Source of the DNA: JAUXEH01 sp965602945
GTDB lineage: Bacteria > Acidobacteriota > Aminicenantia > Aminicenantales > Aminicenantaceae
DNA length: 5,054 nucleotides
Assembly: GCA_965602945.1 (NCBI GenBank)
Contig: CBFDBC010000236.1
Location: 1 to 5,054 of the forward strand
Direction of reading: 5' to 3'
The notes beneath the pieces are model-generated. The model made no database searches. It was not told the origin of the DNA and saw nothing but the letters and a program-made list of their open reading frames with translations. Every line of letters starts with the position of its first letter. Position 1 is the first letter of the stretch. The position numbers and the translations under genes were made by a program. This document shows positions 1 to 5,054 of this stretch, piece by piece.

Positions 1-356
1 ACCGAGATGTATCTGTGGCCCCGGTGGCGGTAGAAGCGCGCATCCTCCGGGAATCGTTCGAGCCCCCGGGTGAAGATCTCAATAGCCTCACGGTATCGGC
101 CCAGGTAGGCTGTCCGGCGGCCGTACCAGATGAGGGCATCTGAGTCGTCCGGATTCTGCTCATACGCGTTTTTGGCCGTCGCATAGTTTTCCAAGGCTGC
201 ATCTGAAGGTTCGGCGGAGTAGAGGTCCTCTCCCAGCAGAGAAACGGCCTGGACGACCGGCCCGGGCTCGGGGTCCTCCGGTACCGGCGAGCATGAGATT
301 GACAGGATGCCGATCAAGACAATAGTCATGGGATAGAAATTATGGCTTCTTAACAT
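1..356 (-). CDS. TPR-repeat lipoprotein, N-terminal part (runs off the left edge)
   Basis: An open frame reads leftward from an ATG at 356-354 to the window edge, giving 118 residues with no stop. The N-terminus looks like a signal peptide: a short Arg/His-containing start, a hydrophobic stretch at residues 11-20, then Ser-Ile-Ser-Cys with Cys22 as the likely lipidated residue. The lipobox is imperfect because Ser is at -3 where Leu is usual. After an acidic, Pro-rich stretch (25-34) come TPR helices: residues 74-105 carry the Trp/Tyr-Gly, Ala-Tyr-Leu-Gly, Ala-Ile and Phe-Pro pattern of one repeat, and a second begins at 106. By family knowledge it is an envelope-anchored protein using TPRs for protein contacts; its partner and function are unknown. 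The start is supported by GAGGAG 8 nt upstream. An internal ATG at codon 10 has no ribosome binding site. The gene is divergent from the membrane-protein gene at 565. Confidence 0.85.
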   Translation of the reverse strand, partial: MLRSHNFYPMTIVLIGILSISCSPVPEDPEPGPVVQAVSLLGEDLYSAEPSDAALENYATAKNAYEQNPDDSDALIWYGRRTAYLGRYREAIEIFTRGLERFPEDARFYRHRGHRYIS

Positions 357-370
357 CGTCTCCTCTCCTC
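357..370 (-). promoter_or_regulatory. Ribosome binding site of the TPR lipoprotein gene
   Basis: Read on the minus strand, the 14 bases before the ATG contain two overlapping purine cores. GAGGAG ends 8 nt before the ATG, a good distance, and AGGAG ends 3 nt before it. This fixes the start at 356 rather than at the in-frame ATG ten codons in. Confidence 0.75.
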
Positions 371-382
371 AATAACACGGTC

Positions 383-391
383 ATTATATCA
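383..391 (-). promoter_or_regulatory. Extended -10 promoter element of the TPR lipoprotein gene
   Basis: The minus strand reads TGATATAAT from 391 to 383. This is a perfect TATAAT hexamer preceded by the TG of an extended -10 element. No good -35 hexamer lies 16-18 bp upstream (the sequence there is ACGCCC), which extended -10 promoters tolerate. Transcription would start near 376, giving a leader of about 20 nt that contains the GAGGAG ribosome binding site. The assignment assumes a sigma-70-type housekeeping factor. Confidence 0.6.
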
Positions 392-503
392 TATGCGGGA
401 TTTCCGGGCGTTACCTTGCGTTCCTTTAATTTTGAAGCCGCCATGCGGTGTCACATTTATTTTGGAAACAGTCATGTCGAAGGTCGGGATAAATGCGACT
501 AAG

Positions 504-509
504 TATAAT
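504..509 (+). promoter_or_regulatory. -10 element, probable promoter of the 228-residue membrane protein gene
   Basis: A perfect TATAAT lies 55 bp before the ATG at 565. The bases 16-18 bp upstream (around 480-487) do not resemble TTGACA, so the promoter may be weak or activator-dependent. The hexamer sits inside a 7-bp inverted repeat, ATAAATG at 489-495 and CATTTAT at 514-520, which could be an operator. The leader would be about 50 nt. Confidence 0.45.
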
Positions 510-553
510 GGAACATTTATTACTGTGAAGATATCCAGGCAGTTTTCCGAACT

Positions 554-560
554 AAGGAGG
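554..560 (+). promoter_or_regulatory. Ribosome binding site of the 228-residue membrane protein gene
   Basis: AAGGAGG is a full Shine-Dalgarno match ending 4 nt before the ATG at 565. The spacing is on the short side, but the strength of the match and the lack of another nearby in-frame start support this choice. Confidence 0.75.
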
Positions 561-564
561 GGAG

Positions 565-1251
565 ATGTGGCTTGAATTAGTGGTCTTGATTGTACCATTG
601 GTTATGGGGATCGCTCAGGTAATCATAAAGCATGATGCGATCGATGATATGACCGAAAATTTGGTGTCATGGCTGGACTCATCATACCTGAAGGTTTGTT
701 CCGGAAATTCCATTCTTGCCCGAGCAGCAAAGTTCACTGTCTCCCCGTTCTATTCCTTTTTTAGAACGATTCATGATCTGACCGTTGGTATCGGAGATCT
801 AGGCACAAGATCCGGGATCCGGCTCGCGGCTTACCTGTATCTTCTTGTCTTTCTTTTCATCCTCCTCATAACATTCGGCTACAAGATCATCCTGCTGGCT
901 GTGGTAGGGCTTGGCCTTTTTTTTGTGCTGCTGATGCTGATTCGGGGTCTGTCAGGTCGTAAATCTATGAAATCAGGGGGCTTGGCCGGGGGGTTTGTAG
1001 AAAATATCTGGCCCTTTTTTAGATCGGATTCCACCAAGACCAGGGTGGCTGGGTTGTTCGAGGTCAGCTGCGTCGATGTGGATTACACCGGTGACATCCT
1101 TTCACCCGGAACCGGGCTGTCTCCCGGCAAGGAAAGAATCGGCAGGGTGGACAAAAACGGGCGTATCTATGATACACGAAAACAGGCAGCGGAACAGATT
1201 GGCCGGATCGATGCTCACGGCCGTGTGATTGGAGAAGTCGTGGTCCGCTAA
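565..1251 (+). CDS. Three-helix membrane protein with a repeated IGR(V/I)D C-terminal motif, function unknown
   Basis: This 228-residue protein is not one I can name. Residues 2-21 form a hydrophobic helix. Residues 87-104 and 107-127 form two more, separated only by Gly-Tyr-Lys, so they should make a tight hairpin. Basic residues flank the middle loop (Lys22, Arg82, Arg86) and follow helix 3 (Arg127, Arg132, Lys133, Lys136). By the positive-inside rule this puts the loop 22-85 and the tail in the cytoplasm. The tail (about 155-228) ends in two copies of a short motif 20 residues apart, IGRVDKNGRIYD at 192-203 and IGRIDAHGRVIG at 212-223, which looks like paired beta-hairpins. Such GR-D-GR repeats recall small beta-flower-type domains, but that link is inference. 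The start is set by AAGGAGG at 554-560. Its stop lies 6 bp from the stop of the convergent GGDEF gene. It is possibly an envelope anchor or sensor; no reaction can be assigned. Confidence 0.85.
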   Translation: MWLELVVLIVPLVMGIAQVIIKHDAIDDMTENLVSWLDSSYLKVCSGNSILARAAKFTVSPFYSFFRTIHDLTVGIGDLGTRSGIRLAAYLYLLVFLFILLITFGYKIILLAVVGLGLFFVLLMLIRGLSGRKSMKSGGLAGGFVENIWPFFRSDSTKTRVAGLFEVSCVDVDYTGDILSPGTGLSPGKERIGRVDKNGRIYDTRKQAAEQIGRIDAHGRVIGEVVVR

Positions 1252-1257
1252 GGAGCC

Positions 1258-4200
1258 TTAATCGCGGTAGAATTCCGCCAGCTCGGCGGCCTTCTGGACC
1301 AGGTCGGATCGATCTTTCTTCAGCCTGTCCAGGACGGTGTCCACCTTGGGGTCCTTGGGCAGCTGGGTAAGGGCCCAGGTGGCCGCGGCCCGGATGGAAT
1401 CCGGCTTGGCTTTGCTGCGGCTGGCTACACCAGATGTTTGAGCCGCTTGTATGAGGGCGTCCGCGGCATCCAGCGAACGCAGGACACCCAGGGAACGGCA
1501 CACCTCTTCCTGCAGAGAGAGGTTCGTCTCTTTTCCCCACTTCTGTACCGGCGTTATGAATTCCGTGAGGATCGGGACAGCTTCGACCATCTTCCGCTCG
1601 GCGAAGAGCGGGATGATGTCCCACTGGGCCTTGCCGGTTGTGCGCATGAATATCTCGAGGAGGATAGTGTCTGCCGTCTGTCCTTCGATCTGTCTCAAGA
1701 CGTTCATGATCGGGGGGATGGTCTCGATGGGTCCCTTGCGTCCGATCTCTCTCAGTGTCTGCAGAAGCTCCTCGTTTTCTACAAAGACGTCACACACCCT
1801 CAGGGCCCGGGTGAGAGGGACCAGGTTCATCCCGGCATGTAGTTTCCTCAGGAAGGCGCTTTCCGCCTCTGCTCCTGCCTTCTTGATGACCCCGGCGGCC
1901 AGCTTGCGGAACCTGAGCGGGATGTCGGACGTGATGACGCTGAAACCGGTTTCCGCCACTCTCCCGGAATCCTGCTGGGCCAGCCAGGCCGCGGCCTTGC
2001 CCTGTACCTTGGTGTTGTCGGAGATGAGGTCTTCGAAAGCGAGGGAGATGTCGTTGTCGATATCCTGCACCAACTCCAGATCGGGTACAACATGGGCGTA
2101 TCTGTCTTCCACAGGAAGCGGTTCTATGGGGTTTGGAGCAGGCGTTTTGGGTACAGGGGACGGAATCGCTGCTGCCCCGACGGTTCCGGCCAGGCCTTCG
2201 GTATCAGCCTGACCCAGCATCTCCGCCAGCTTCGTGATCTGTTTCTCATCGATGCCGCTCGATTTGATCCCGGCCAGCAGCTCTTGTTTTTCCGCCGTGA
2301 ACTCGTCCAGAAGCATCCGCAGTTCCTCGATGTGTTCCGCGGAGAGAGGAGGTCCGGCCGGGGCGGCGGGAGCAGGCAGCCCCTCACCGTTTTCGGCACC
2401 GACATGAACACGGACGTTGGGATCATCGAGGACAACCCTTCGTTCACTGACGGCCACGAAGACCTTCCGGTCGGGGAAGATATGGGATATGTTGAGTTTT
2501 TCGAGCAGGATATCCCATTGGCCGATGACATCTTCGGGGTGCCGTTTGAAAATTTCCAGGAAGGCGATGATCTCATCCTTGGTGATTTTCCGCAGGAACA
2601 GGATTCCCTGCAGGCCGTAGCTGTTCAGGGTTATGTAGAAGTCCTGCGTAAGCTTCACGTCTTCGAGGTAGGGAGGAAGAGGCTCCCCGTTGAACAGGAT
2701 GGCATCCTTGGTCATGGAGATGGCCAGGGCCTCCGTCTTCTCGGCCAGGAAGGGCACCAGGTGATTCATGAGCTGATCCAGCGAGTTCTTGACGTTCTCG
2801 TTTTCCTTGGGATAGAGGCGCAGGTTCTGCATGCAGGACCGGTATGATCGAGCGATCATGAGCGCGGTCGACAGATCTTCGGTCTCCAGCGGTGACTCTT
2901 TGGCCAGCGAGACCGAGTGGATCCGCCTCTGGAGCATCTTGCGGGTTCCCTTCGAGATATGCACGGACTCCATCTGGTGCTTCAGGGCCGAAAACATCTC
3001 CGTCGCGCTCTCCAGCTTGCCTGCGTTGTGGAAGTGGTATGCCAGCTTTCCCACGATCCGCTCGGGAGATTCCGCCCCGGTTTCCTGTTCCAGTTCCGCG
3101 GCCCGCATATGATACTGCCGGCGTTCCTCTTCGTCGATGAGGGAGTACAGAACAGCGCGGTCGACTCGGTGAGTGAACACGTATTCGTCTGGATTCGGTC
3201 CCTCCTCGATGATCAGGGTCCTCTGGGCGTCGCTGAGTGCGTTCAGGATCTGATGTACTTTGAGCTTGGACATCCTGGCGAGCTGAGGTGCATTGATCTT
3301 TTCGCCCAGGACAGCGGCCATCTTGAGGATGTTGATGGCTTCCACGCTCATGTTCGTCAGGCGTTGCTCGAGCATGTCATTCAATCCGGACGGGATATCT
3401 CTGGGCTTCACGTTGGAGAGGTCCCATTCGTCGTCCCTGGCTTGGATCCGCCCCTTGAAGAGAAGGGTCGCCAACGCCTCCACGATGAAAAGCGGGCTGC
3501 CCGAAGAATTTGCCAGCAGCGCTTTTGCTGATGATTCCGACAGGGTCTTGCCCTCGAACAGTTTGGCCGTAAGCTGCTGAATGTGCTCGGCCCGAAGCGG
3601 TTTGAGCTCCAGTTTCTGGATCTTGTTGCCCGTAGTCAGTTCAGGCATGGCCTCCATGAGCGAGAGCATCTTTTCCTCGCTCACGGTCAGATCCGGGCTG
3701 CGGATCGAGGACAGGAAATGAAGGTTGCCGCCTTCGCCTGCACCGAACTGAGAACTGAAAAACTGGAGGGATGGTGTGTCGATCTTGTCGATATCGTCGA
3801 GCAGGACGGCACCGTCTCCCGTTTCGCGAAGTATGAAGAAGGTCTGGGTTAGGCCCTCGAAGAGGGTCATGCTGTCCGGTTCTTGGTATGTTTCCGAGGT
3901 CTTGACTTTTTTGAACTGCCAGGCCGTCAGTTGGGGCTTGAGGCTTTGTCTGTATCTGTTGTCCAGCTTGTCAAAGACGAGGTCGGATAGCGATCGCTGC
4001 TGATCGAACAGTGCTTCGAGGGCGGAGAACACGGCGCCGTAGAGCTCGCTCTGCCAGAACGGATACCCCTTGCAGTAGAGACAGAACGCCAGCTTTTTGT
4101 GCGCGGTTTCCCGGGCAAATTTCATGAGGCGTGTCTTACCCGAGCCTTCGCCGCCGATGAGTACGGGAAATACGAAAGAGTTCCCTTCCTCGGAGAGATG

Positions 4201-4845
4201 GTCTTCCAGAAACTCGATCAGGCTGTCGCGGCCGACGATGTAGGGGGCATCCAGGATGGAGTTGAGCTTGGACGGGGTGAGAAGCCTGCCCGAATCGGGG
4301 ATGATGACGATCCTGCTCTTCCCCTGCTCCTTGGCCACGTAAAGGGCCTCGTCGGCCTTCTCGAAAAGTGTCTTCAGGTTGTCCCCGTCCTGTGGATACA
4401 GGGCGATCCCGATGCTGCATTTGAGGTTGACATCCTGGTTTTCCACCTTGAGAGGGGTTTCGGCCATGCTCTGCTGGATCTCTTCCCCGATCTTGCCCGC
4501 CCGCTGCTTGTCCACCTCGGGAATGACAAGGACGAATTCGTCTCCTGCATATCGGATGGCTTCGCCGTCTCCCGTCATCTCCCGGGAGATGATCTCCGTA
4601 AAATGCGTGAGCGCCTGGTCCCCGACAGGATGGCCGTAGCGGTCGTTTATTTTATTGAAATAGTCGCAGTCGAACAAGAGGAAGGCGACGGTTATGCCCA
4701 TTTCCCCGGCCTCATGCAGGAAGAGAGGGATCTTTTCGCGGAAATAGCGCAGGTTGTGGAAGCGGGTCAGCTCGTCGGTGTAAACGAGGGCCTGCAGGTC
4801 CTGCTCTGTCAAGTCTTGTTTCATCTGTCTTCGATCCTTGTACAC
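1258..4845 (-). CDS. GGDEF diguanylate cyclase fused to a STAND-type AAA ATPase and HEAT-like repeats
   Basis: This is probably a cytoplasmic, nucleotide-gated diguanylate cyclase (2 GTP to cyclic di-GMP); no membrane helix or signal peptide is seen. Residues are counted from the GTG at 4845. GGDEF domain, about 13-182: DELTRFHNLRYF (24-35), metal-binding Asp59, Asn67/Asp68, GH-x-x-GD (71-76), and AGDEF at 100-104 in place of GGDEF. The inhibitory RxxD site is absent (Thr91 to Gly94). AAA/STAND NTPase, about 200-470: Walker A GGEGSGKT (231-238), Walker B LLDDID (348-353), and the SGSPLFIVEAL segment (448-458) typical of MalT/AfsR/PknK-type ATPases. A winged-helix and helical arm follow (about 485-650). 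A module at 656-805 holds Leu-Tyr-Pro (676-678), Phe-Asn-Gly-Glu (718-721) and an Asn-Ile-Ser-His-Ile end (785-789). Pro/Ala linkers (821-834, 889-912) flank a helical segment, and HEAT-like helices fill 934-1192. The ATG at codon 8 (4824-4822) has AAGGA (4839-4835) 10 nt upstream and is the likelier start (1188 residues). The signal sensed is unknown. Confidence 0.93.
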   Translation of the reverse strand: MYKDRRQMKQDLTEQDLQALVYTDELTRFHNLRYFREKIPLFLHEAGEMGITVAFLLFDCDYFNKINDRYGHPVGDQALTHFTEIISREMTGDGEAIRYAGDEFVLVIPEVDKQRAGKIGEEIQQSMAETPLKVENQDVNLKCSIGIALYPQDGDNLKTLFEKADEALYVAKEQGKSRIVIIPDSGRLLTPSKLNSILDAPYIVGRDSLIEFLEDHLSEEGNSFVFPVLIGGEGSGKTRLMKFARETAHKKLAFCLYCKGYPFWQSELYGAVFSALEALFDQQRSLSDLVFDKLDNRYRQSLKPQLTAWQFKKVKTSETYQEPDSMTLFEGLTQTFFILRETGDGAVLLDDIDKIDTPSLQFFSSQFGAGEGGNLHFLSSIRSPDLTVSEEKMLSLMEAMPELTTGNKIQKLELKPLRAEHIQQLTAKLFEGKTLSESSAKALLANSSGSPLFIVEALATLLFKGRIQARDDEWDLSNVKPRDIPSGLNDMLEQRLTNMSVEAINILKMAAVLGEKINAPQLARMSKLKVHQILNALSDAQRTLIIEEGPNPDEYVFTHRVDRAVLYSLIDEEERRQYHMRAAELEQETGAESPERIVGKLAYHFHNAGKLESATEMFSALKHQMESVHISKGTRKMLQRRIHSVSLAKESPLETEDLSTALMIARSYRSCMQNLRLYPKENENVKNSLDQLMNHLVPFLAEKTEALAISMTKDAILFNGEPLPPYLEDVKLTQDFYITLNSYGLQGILFLRKITKDEIIAFLEIFKRHPEDVIGQWDILLEKLNISHIFPDRKVFVAVSERRVVLDDPNVRVHVGAENGEGLPAPAAPAGPPLSAEHIEELRMLLDEFTAEKQELLAGIKSSGIDEKQITKLAEMLGQADTEGLAGTVGAAAIPSPVPKTPAPNPIEPLPVEDRYAHVVPDLELVQDIDNDISLAFEDLISDNTKVQGKAAAWLAQQDSGRVAETGFSVITSDIPLRFRKLAAGVIKKAGAEAESAFLRKLHAGMNLVPLTRALRVCDVFVENEELLQTLREIGRKGPIETIPPIMNVLRQIEGQTADTILLEIFMRTTGKAQWDIIPLFAERKMVEAVPILTEFITPVQKWGKETNLSLQEEVCRSLGVLRSLDAADALIQAAQTSGVASRSKAKPDSIRAAATWALTQLPKDPKVDTVLDRLKKDRSDLVQKAAELAEFYRD
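4835..4839 (-). promoter_or_regulatory. Ribosome binding site favouring the ATG at 4824 for the GGDEF-ATPase gene
   Basis: Read on the minus strand, AAGGA ends 10 nt before the ATG at 4824-4822. The upstream GTG at 4845 has only GGGGA and GGGAAAG before it, which match the ribosome poorly. The choice removes 7 residues and leaves the GGDEF domain intact. Confidence 0.5.
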
Positions 4846-4902
4846 CTTTCCCGATCCCCATACACTTCGAACCCTATGATTTAGTCGTTTTTGCTGCCCG
4901 GA

Positions 4903-4931
4903 TATTTATCATGTTTAGGGATTTTTGTACA
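4903..4931 (-). promoter_or_regulatory. Weak candidate promoter of the GGDEF-ATPase gene
   Basis: On the minus strand, TGTACA (4931-4926, 4 of 6 to TTGACA) is followed after exactly 17 bp by TAAATA (4908-4903, 3 of 6 to TATAAT), with a TG just upstream as in extended -10 elements. The matches are poor, but the spacing and AT-rich setting fit. It would give a leader of about 70 nt to the ATG at 4824. Confidence 0.25.
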
Positions 4932-4935
4932 GGAG

Positions 4936-4975
4936 AAAACCGGGGTGGGAGCCATGCCTACACAAGGCTAATCCC
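4936..4975 (-). terminator. Possible imperfect terminator after the permease gene
   Basis: Just after the permease stop, the minus strand can fold GGG (4975-4973) and AGCC (4969-4966) against GGCT (4953-4950) and CCC (4949-4947), with a 3-nt bulge and a 12-nt loop. A short T-rich run (TTTTCT, 4939-4934) follows, but about 7 nt after the stem. It is therefore a poor match to a standard intrinsic terminator and may be nothing. Confidence 0.3.
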
Positions 4976-4977
4976 GA

Positions 4978-5054
4978 TCACTCGCAGCGCAGGCTGTCTG
5001 CGGGATCGGCGGCGGCAGCCCTGAAGGAGAGAAACAGAATGGTTAGAACGGCGA
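4978..5054 (-). CDS. C-terminal end of a FtsX/MacB-type ABC transporter permease (runs off the right edge)
   Basis: A minus-strand frame enters from the right edge and ends at TGA (4980-4978), giving the last 24 residues. It reads a hydrophobic stretch (AVLTILFLSF), then Arg-Ala-Ala-Ala-Ala-Asp-Pro-Ala-Asp-Ser-Leu-Arg-Cys-Glu. FtsX/MacB-family permeases typically end with their last transmembrane helix followed by a tail of the form xxA-x-x-(A/V)-(D/N)-P-x-(E/D)-(S/A)-L-R-x-E. The match is close; Cys replaces the usual Tyr. Members act with an ABC ATPase in export of lipoproteins, peptides or drugs, or as mechanotransmitters; the substrate cannot be told from the tail. The GGDEF-ATPase gene follows on the same strand after about 130-150 bp. 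The fragment is short, but the tail signature is specific. Confidence 0.72.
   Translation of the reverse strand, partial: AVLTILFLSFRAAAADPADSLRCE

Larger units (their letters stand above)
357..564. other. Divergent intergenic region with promoters and short inverted repeats
   Basis: These 208 bp separate two divergent genes and are more AT-rich than the flanking coding DNA. They hold a -10 element facing each way (391-383 minus, 504-509 plus), a small hairpin CCGC-CAT-GCGG at 438-448, and three copies of CATTTAT: plus at 454-460 and 514-520, inverted at 489-495. Short open frames cross the region on both strands, for example 393-575 plus and 389-598 minus, but they lack ribosome binding sites and recognisable products, so no gene is called. 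Confidence 0.6.
4846..4977. other. Intergenic region between the permease and the GGDEF-ATPase gene
   Basis: These 132 bp are AT-richer than the flanking genes and hold the possible terminator next to the permease stop and the weak promoter candidate near 4903-4931. No small gene, tRNA or strong inverted repeat is seen. The gap argues mildly against a tight operon. Confidence 0.5.

Noticed and set aside
389..598. Short overlapping frames on both strands in the divergent intergenic region (393-575 plus, 389-598 minus).
   Set aside because: Neither start has a ribosome binding site, the minus frame starts inside the coding region of the 565 gene, and both run across the probable promoters. The DNA is reported as a possible repeat instead.
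1275..1289. CCGCC-AGCTC-GGCGG hairpin just inside the 3' end of the GGDEF-ATPase gene, considered as a terminator for the plus-strand gene.
   Set aside because: It is a 5-bp stem followed by GGCC rather than a T-run, and it lies within coding sequence. Such stems are common in GC-rich genes.
1064..1624. A 186-codon minus-strand open frame spanning the junction of the two convergent genes.
   Set aside because: It overlaps both real genes in other frames, is rich in Arg, Pro and Gly, and shows no motif. It is a shadow frame.
2110..2385. Pro/Ala-rich stretches at residues 821-834 and 889-912 of the large protein, considered as signs of a gene fusion or frameshift.
   Set aside because: The frame is continuous on both sides and the segments look like ordinary flexible linkers between modules.
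1438..4884. Several long plus-strand open frames (for example 1451-2212, 2092-2847, 2917-3531, 4099-4884) opposite the GGDEF-ATPase gene.
   Set aside because: They lie antisense to a gene with clear conserved motifs along its length. They overlap one another in different frames, read as low-complexity Arg/Ser/Gly/Leu-rich shadow translations of GC-rich codons, and show no recognisable domain.
1..5054. CRISPR array, tRNA, insertion sequence or attachment site.
   Set aside because: No regularly spaced direct repeats, cloverleaf-like segments, transposase fragments or paired terminal repeats were seen on either strand.

Overview
The window holds two complete genes and the ends of two more, laid out as <-- --> <-- <--. 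On the minus strand at the left edge is the N-terminal part of a TPR lipoprotein (1-356). Diverging from it across about 200 bp is a plus-strand gene for a 228-residue membrane protein with a repeated C-terminal motif (565-1251). Only 6 bp beyond its stop is the stop of a large minus-strand gene (1258-4845, up to 1195 residues), whose product joins a GGDEF domain, a STAND-type AAA ATPase, a further helical module and a HEAT-like tail. At the right edge, also on the minus strand, is the last 24 codons of a FtsX/MacB-type permease (4978-5054).

No rRNA, tRNA or marker gene is present, so the host can be inferred only loosely. The coding DNA is moderately GC-rich, and both intergenic regions are visibly more AT-rich. 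The TPR protein's sequence around Arg-His-Arg-Gly-His-Arg-Tyr-Ile-Ser and the permease ending Ala-Asp-Pro-Ala-Asp-Ser-Leu-Arg-Cys-Glu recall proteins of Acidobacteriota, Aminicenantes and related uncultured Gram-negative lineages. A deltaproteobacterium-like host is also possible, because the middle module of the large protein and its HEAT tail recall proteins known there. This placement is inference from remembered family resemblance.

The main object is the large cytoplasmic protein. Its GGDEF domain keeps the catalytic residues of a diguanylate cyclase, in the AGDEF form, but lacks the RxxD inhibitory site. It is followed by an ATPase with clear Walker A and B motifs and a winged-helix/helical segment as in MalT/AfsR/PknK-like regulators. 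Next comes a module around residues 656-805 that resembles one known to me from HEAT-repeat proteins, then Pro/Ala-rich linkers, then HEAT-like helices. The likely reading is a nucleotide-driven switch that controls cyclic di-GMP synthesis in response to a protein or ligand bound by the C-terminal half. The signal is unknown.

Nothing in the sequence shows that the four genes work together. The TPR gene and the membrane-protein gene are divergent and each has a recognisable -10 element. The large gene lies downstream of the permease on the same strand, but a gap of about 130-150 bp with a possible terminator and weak promoter suggests it may have its own transcript.
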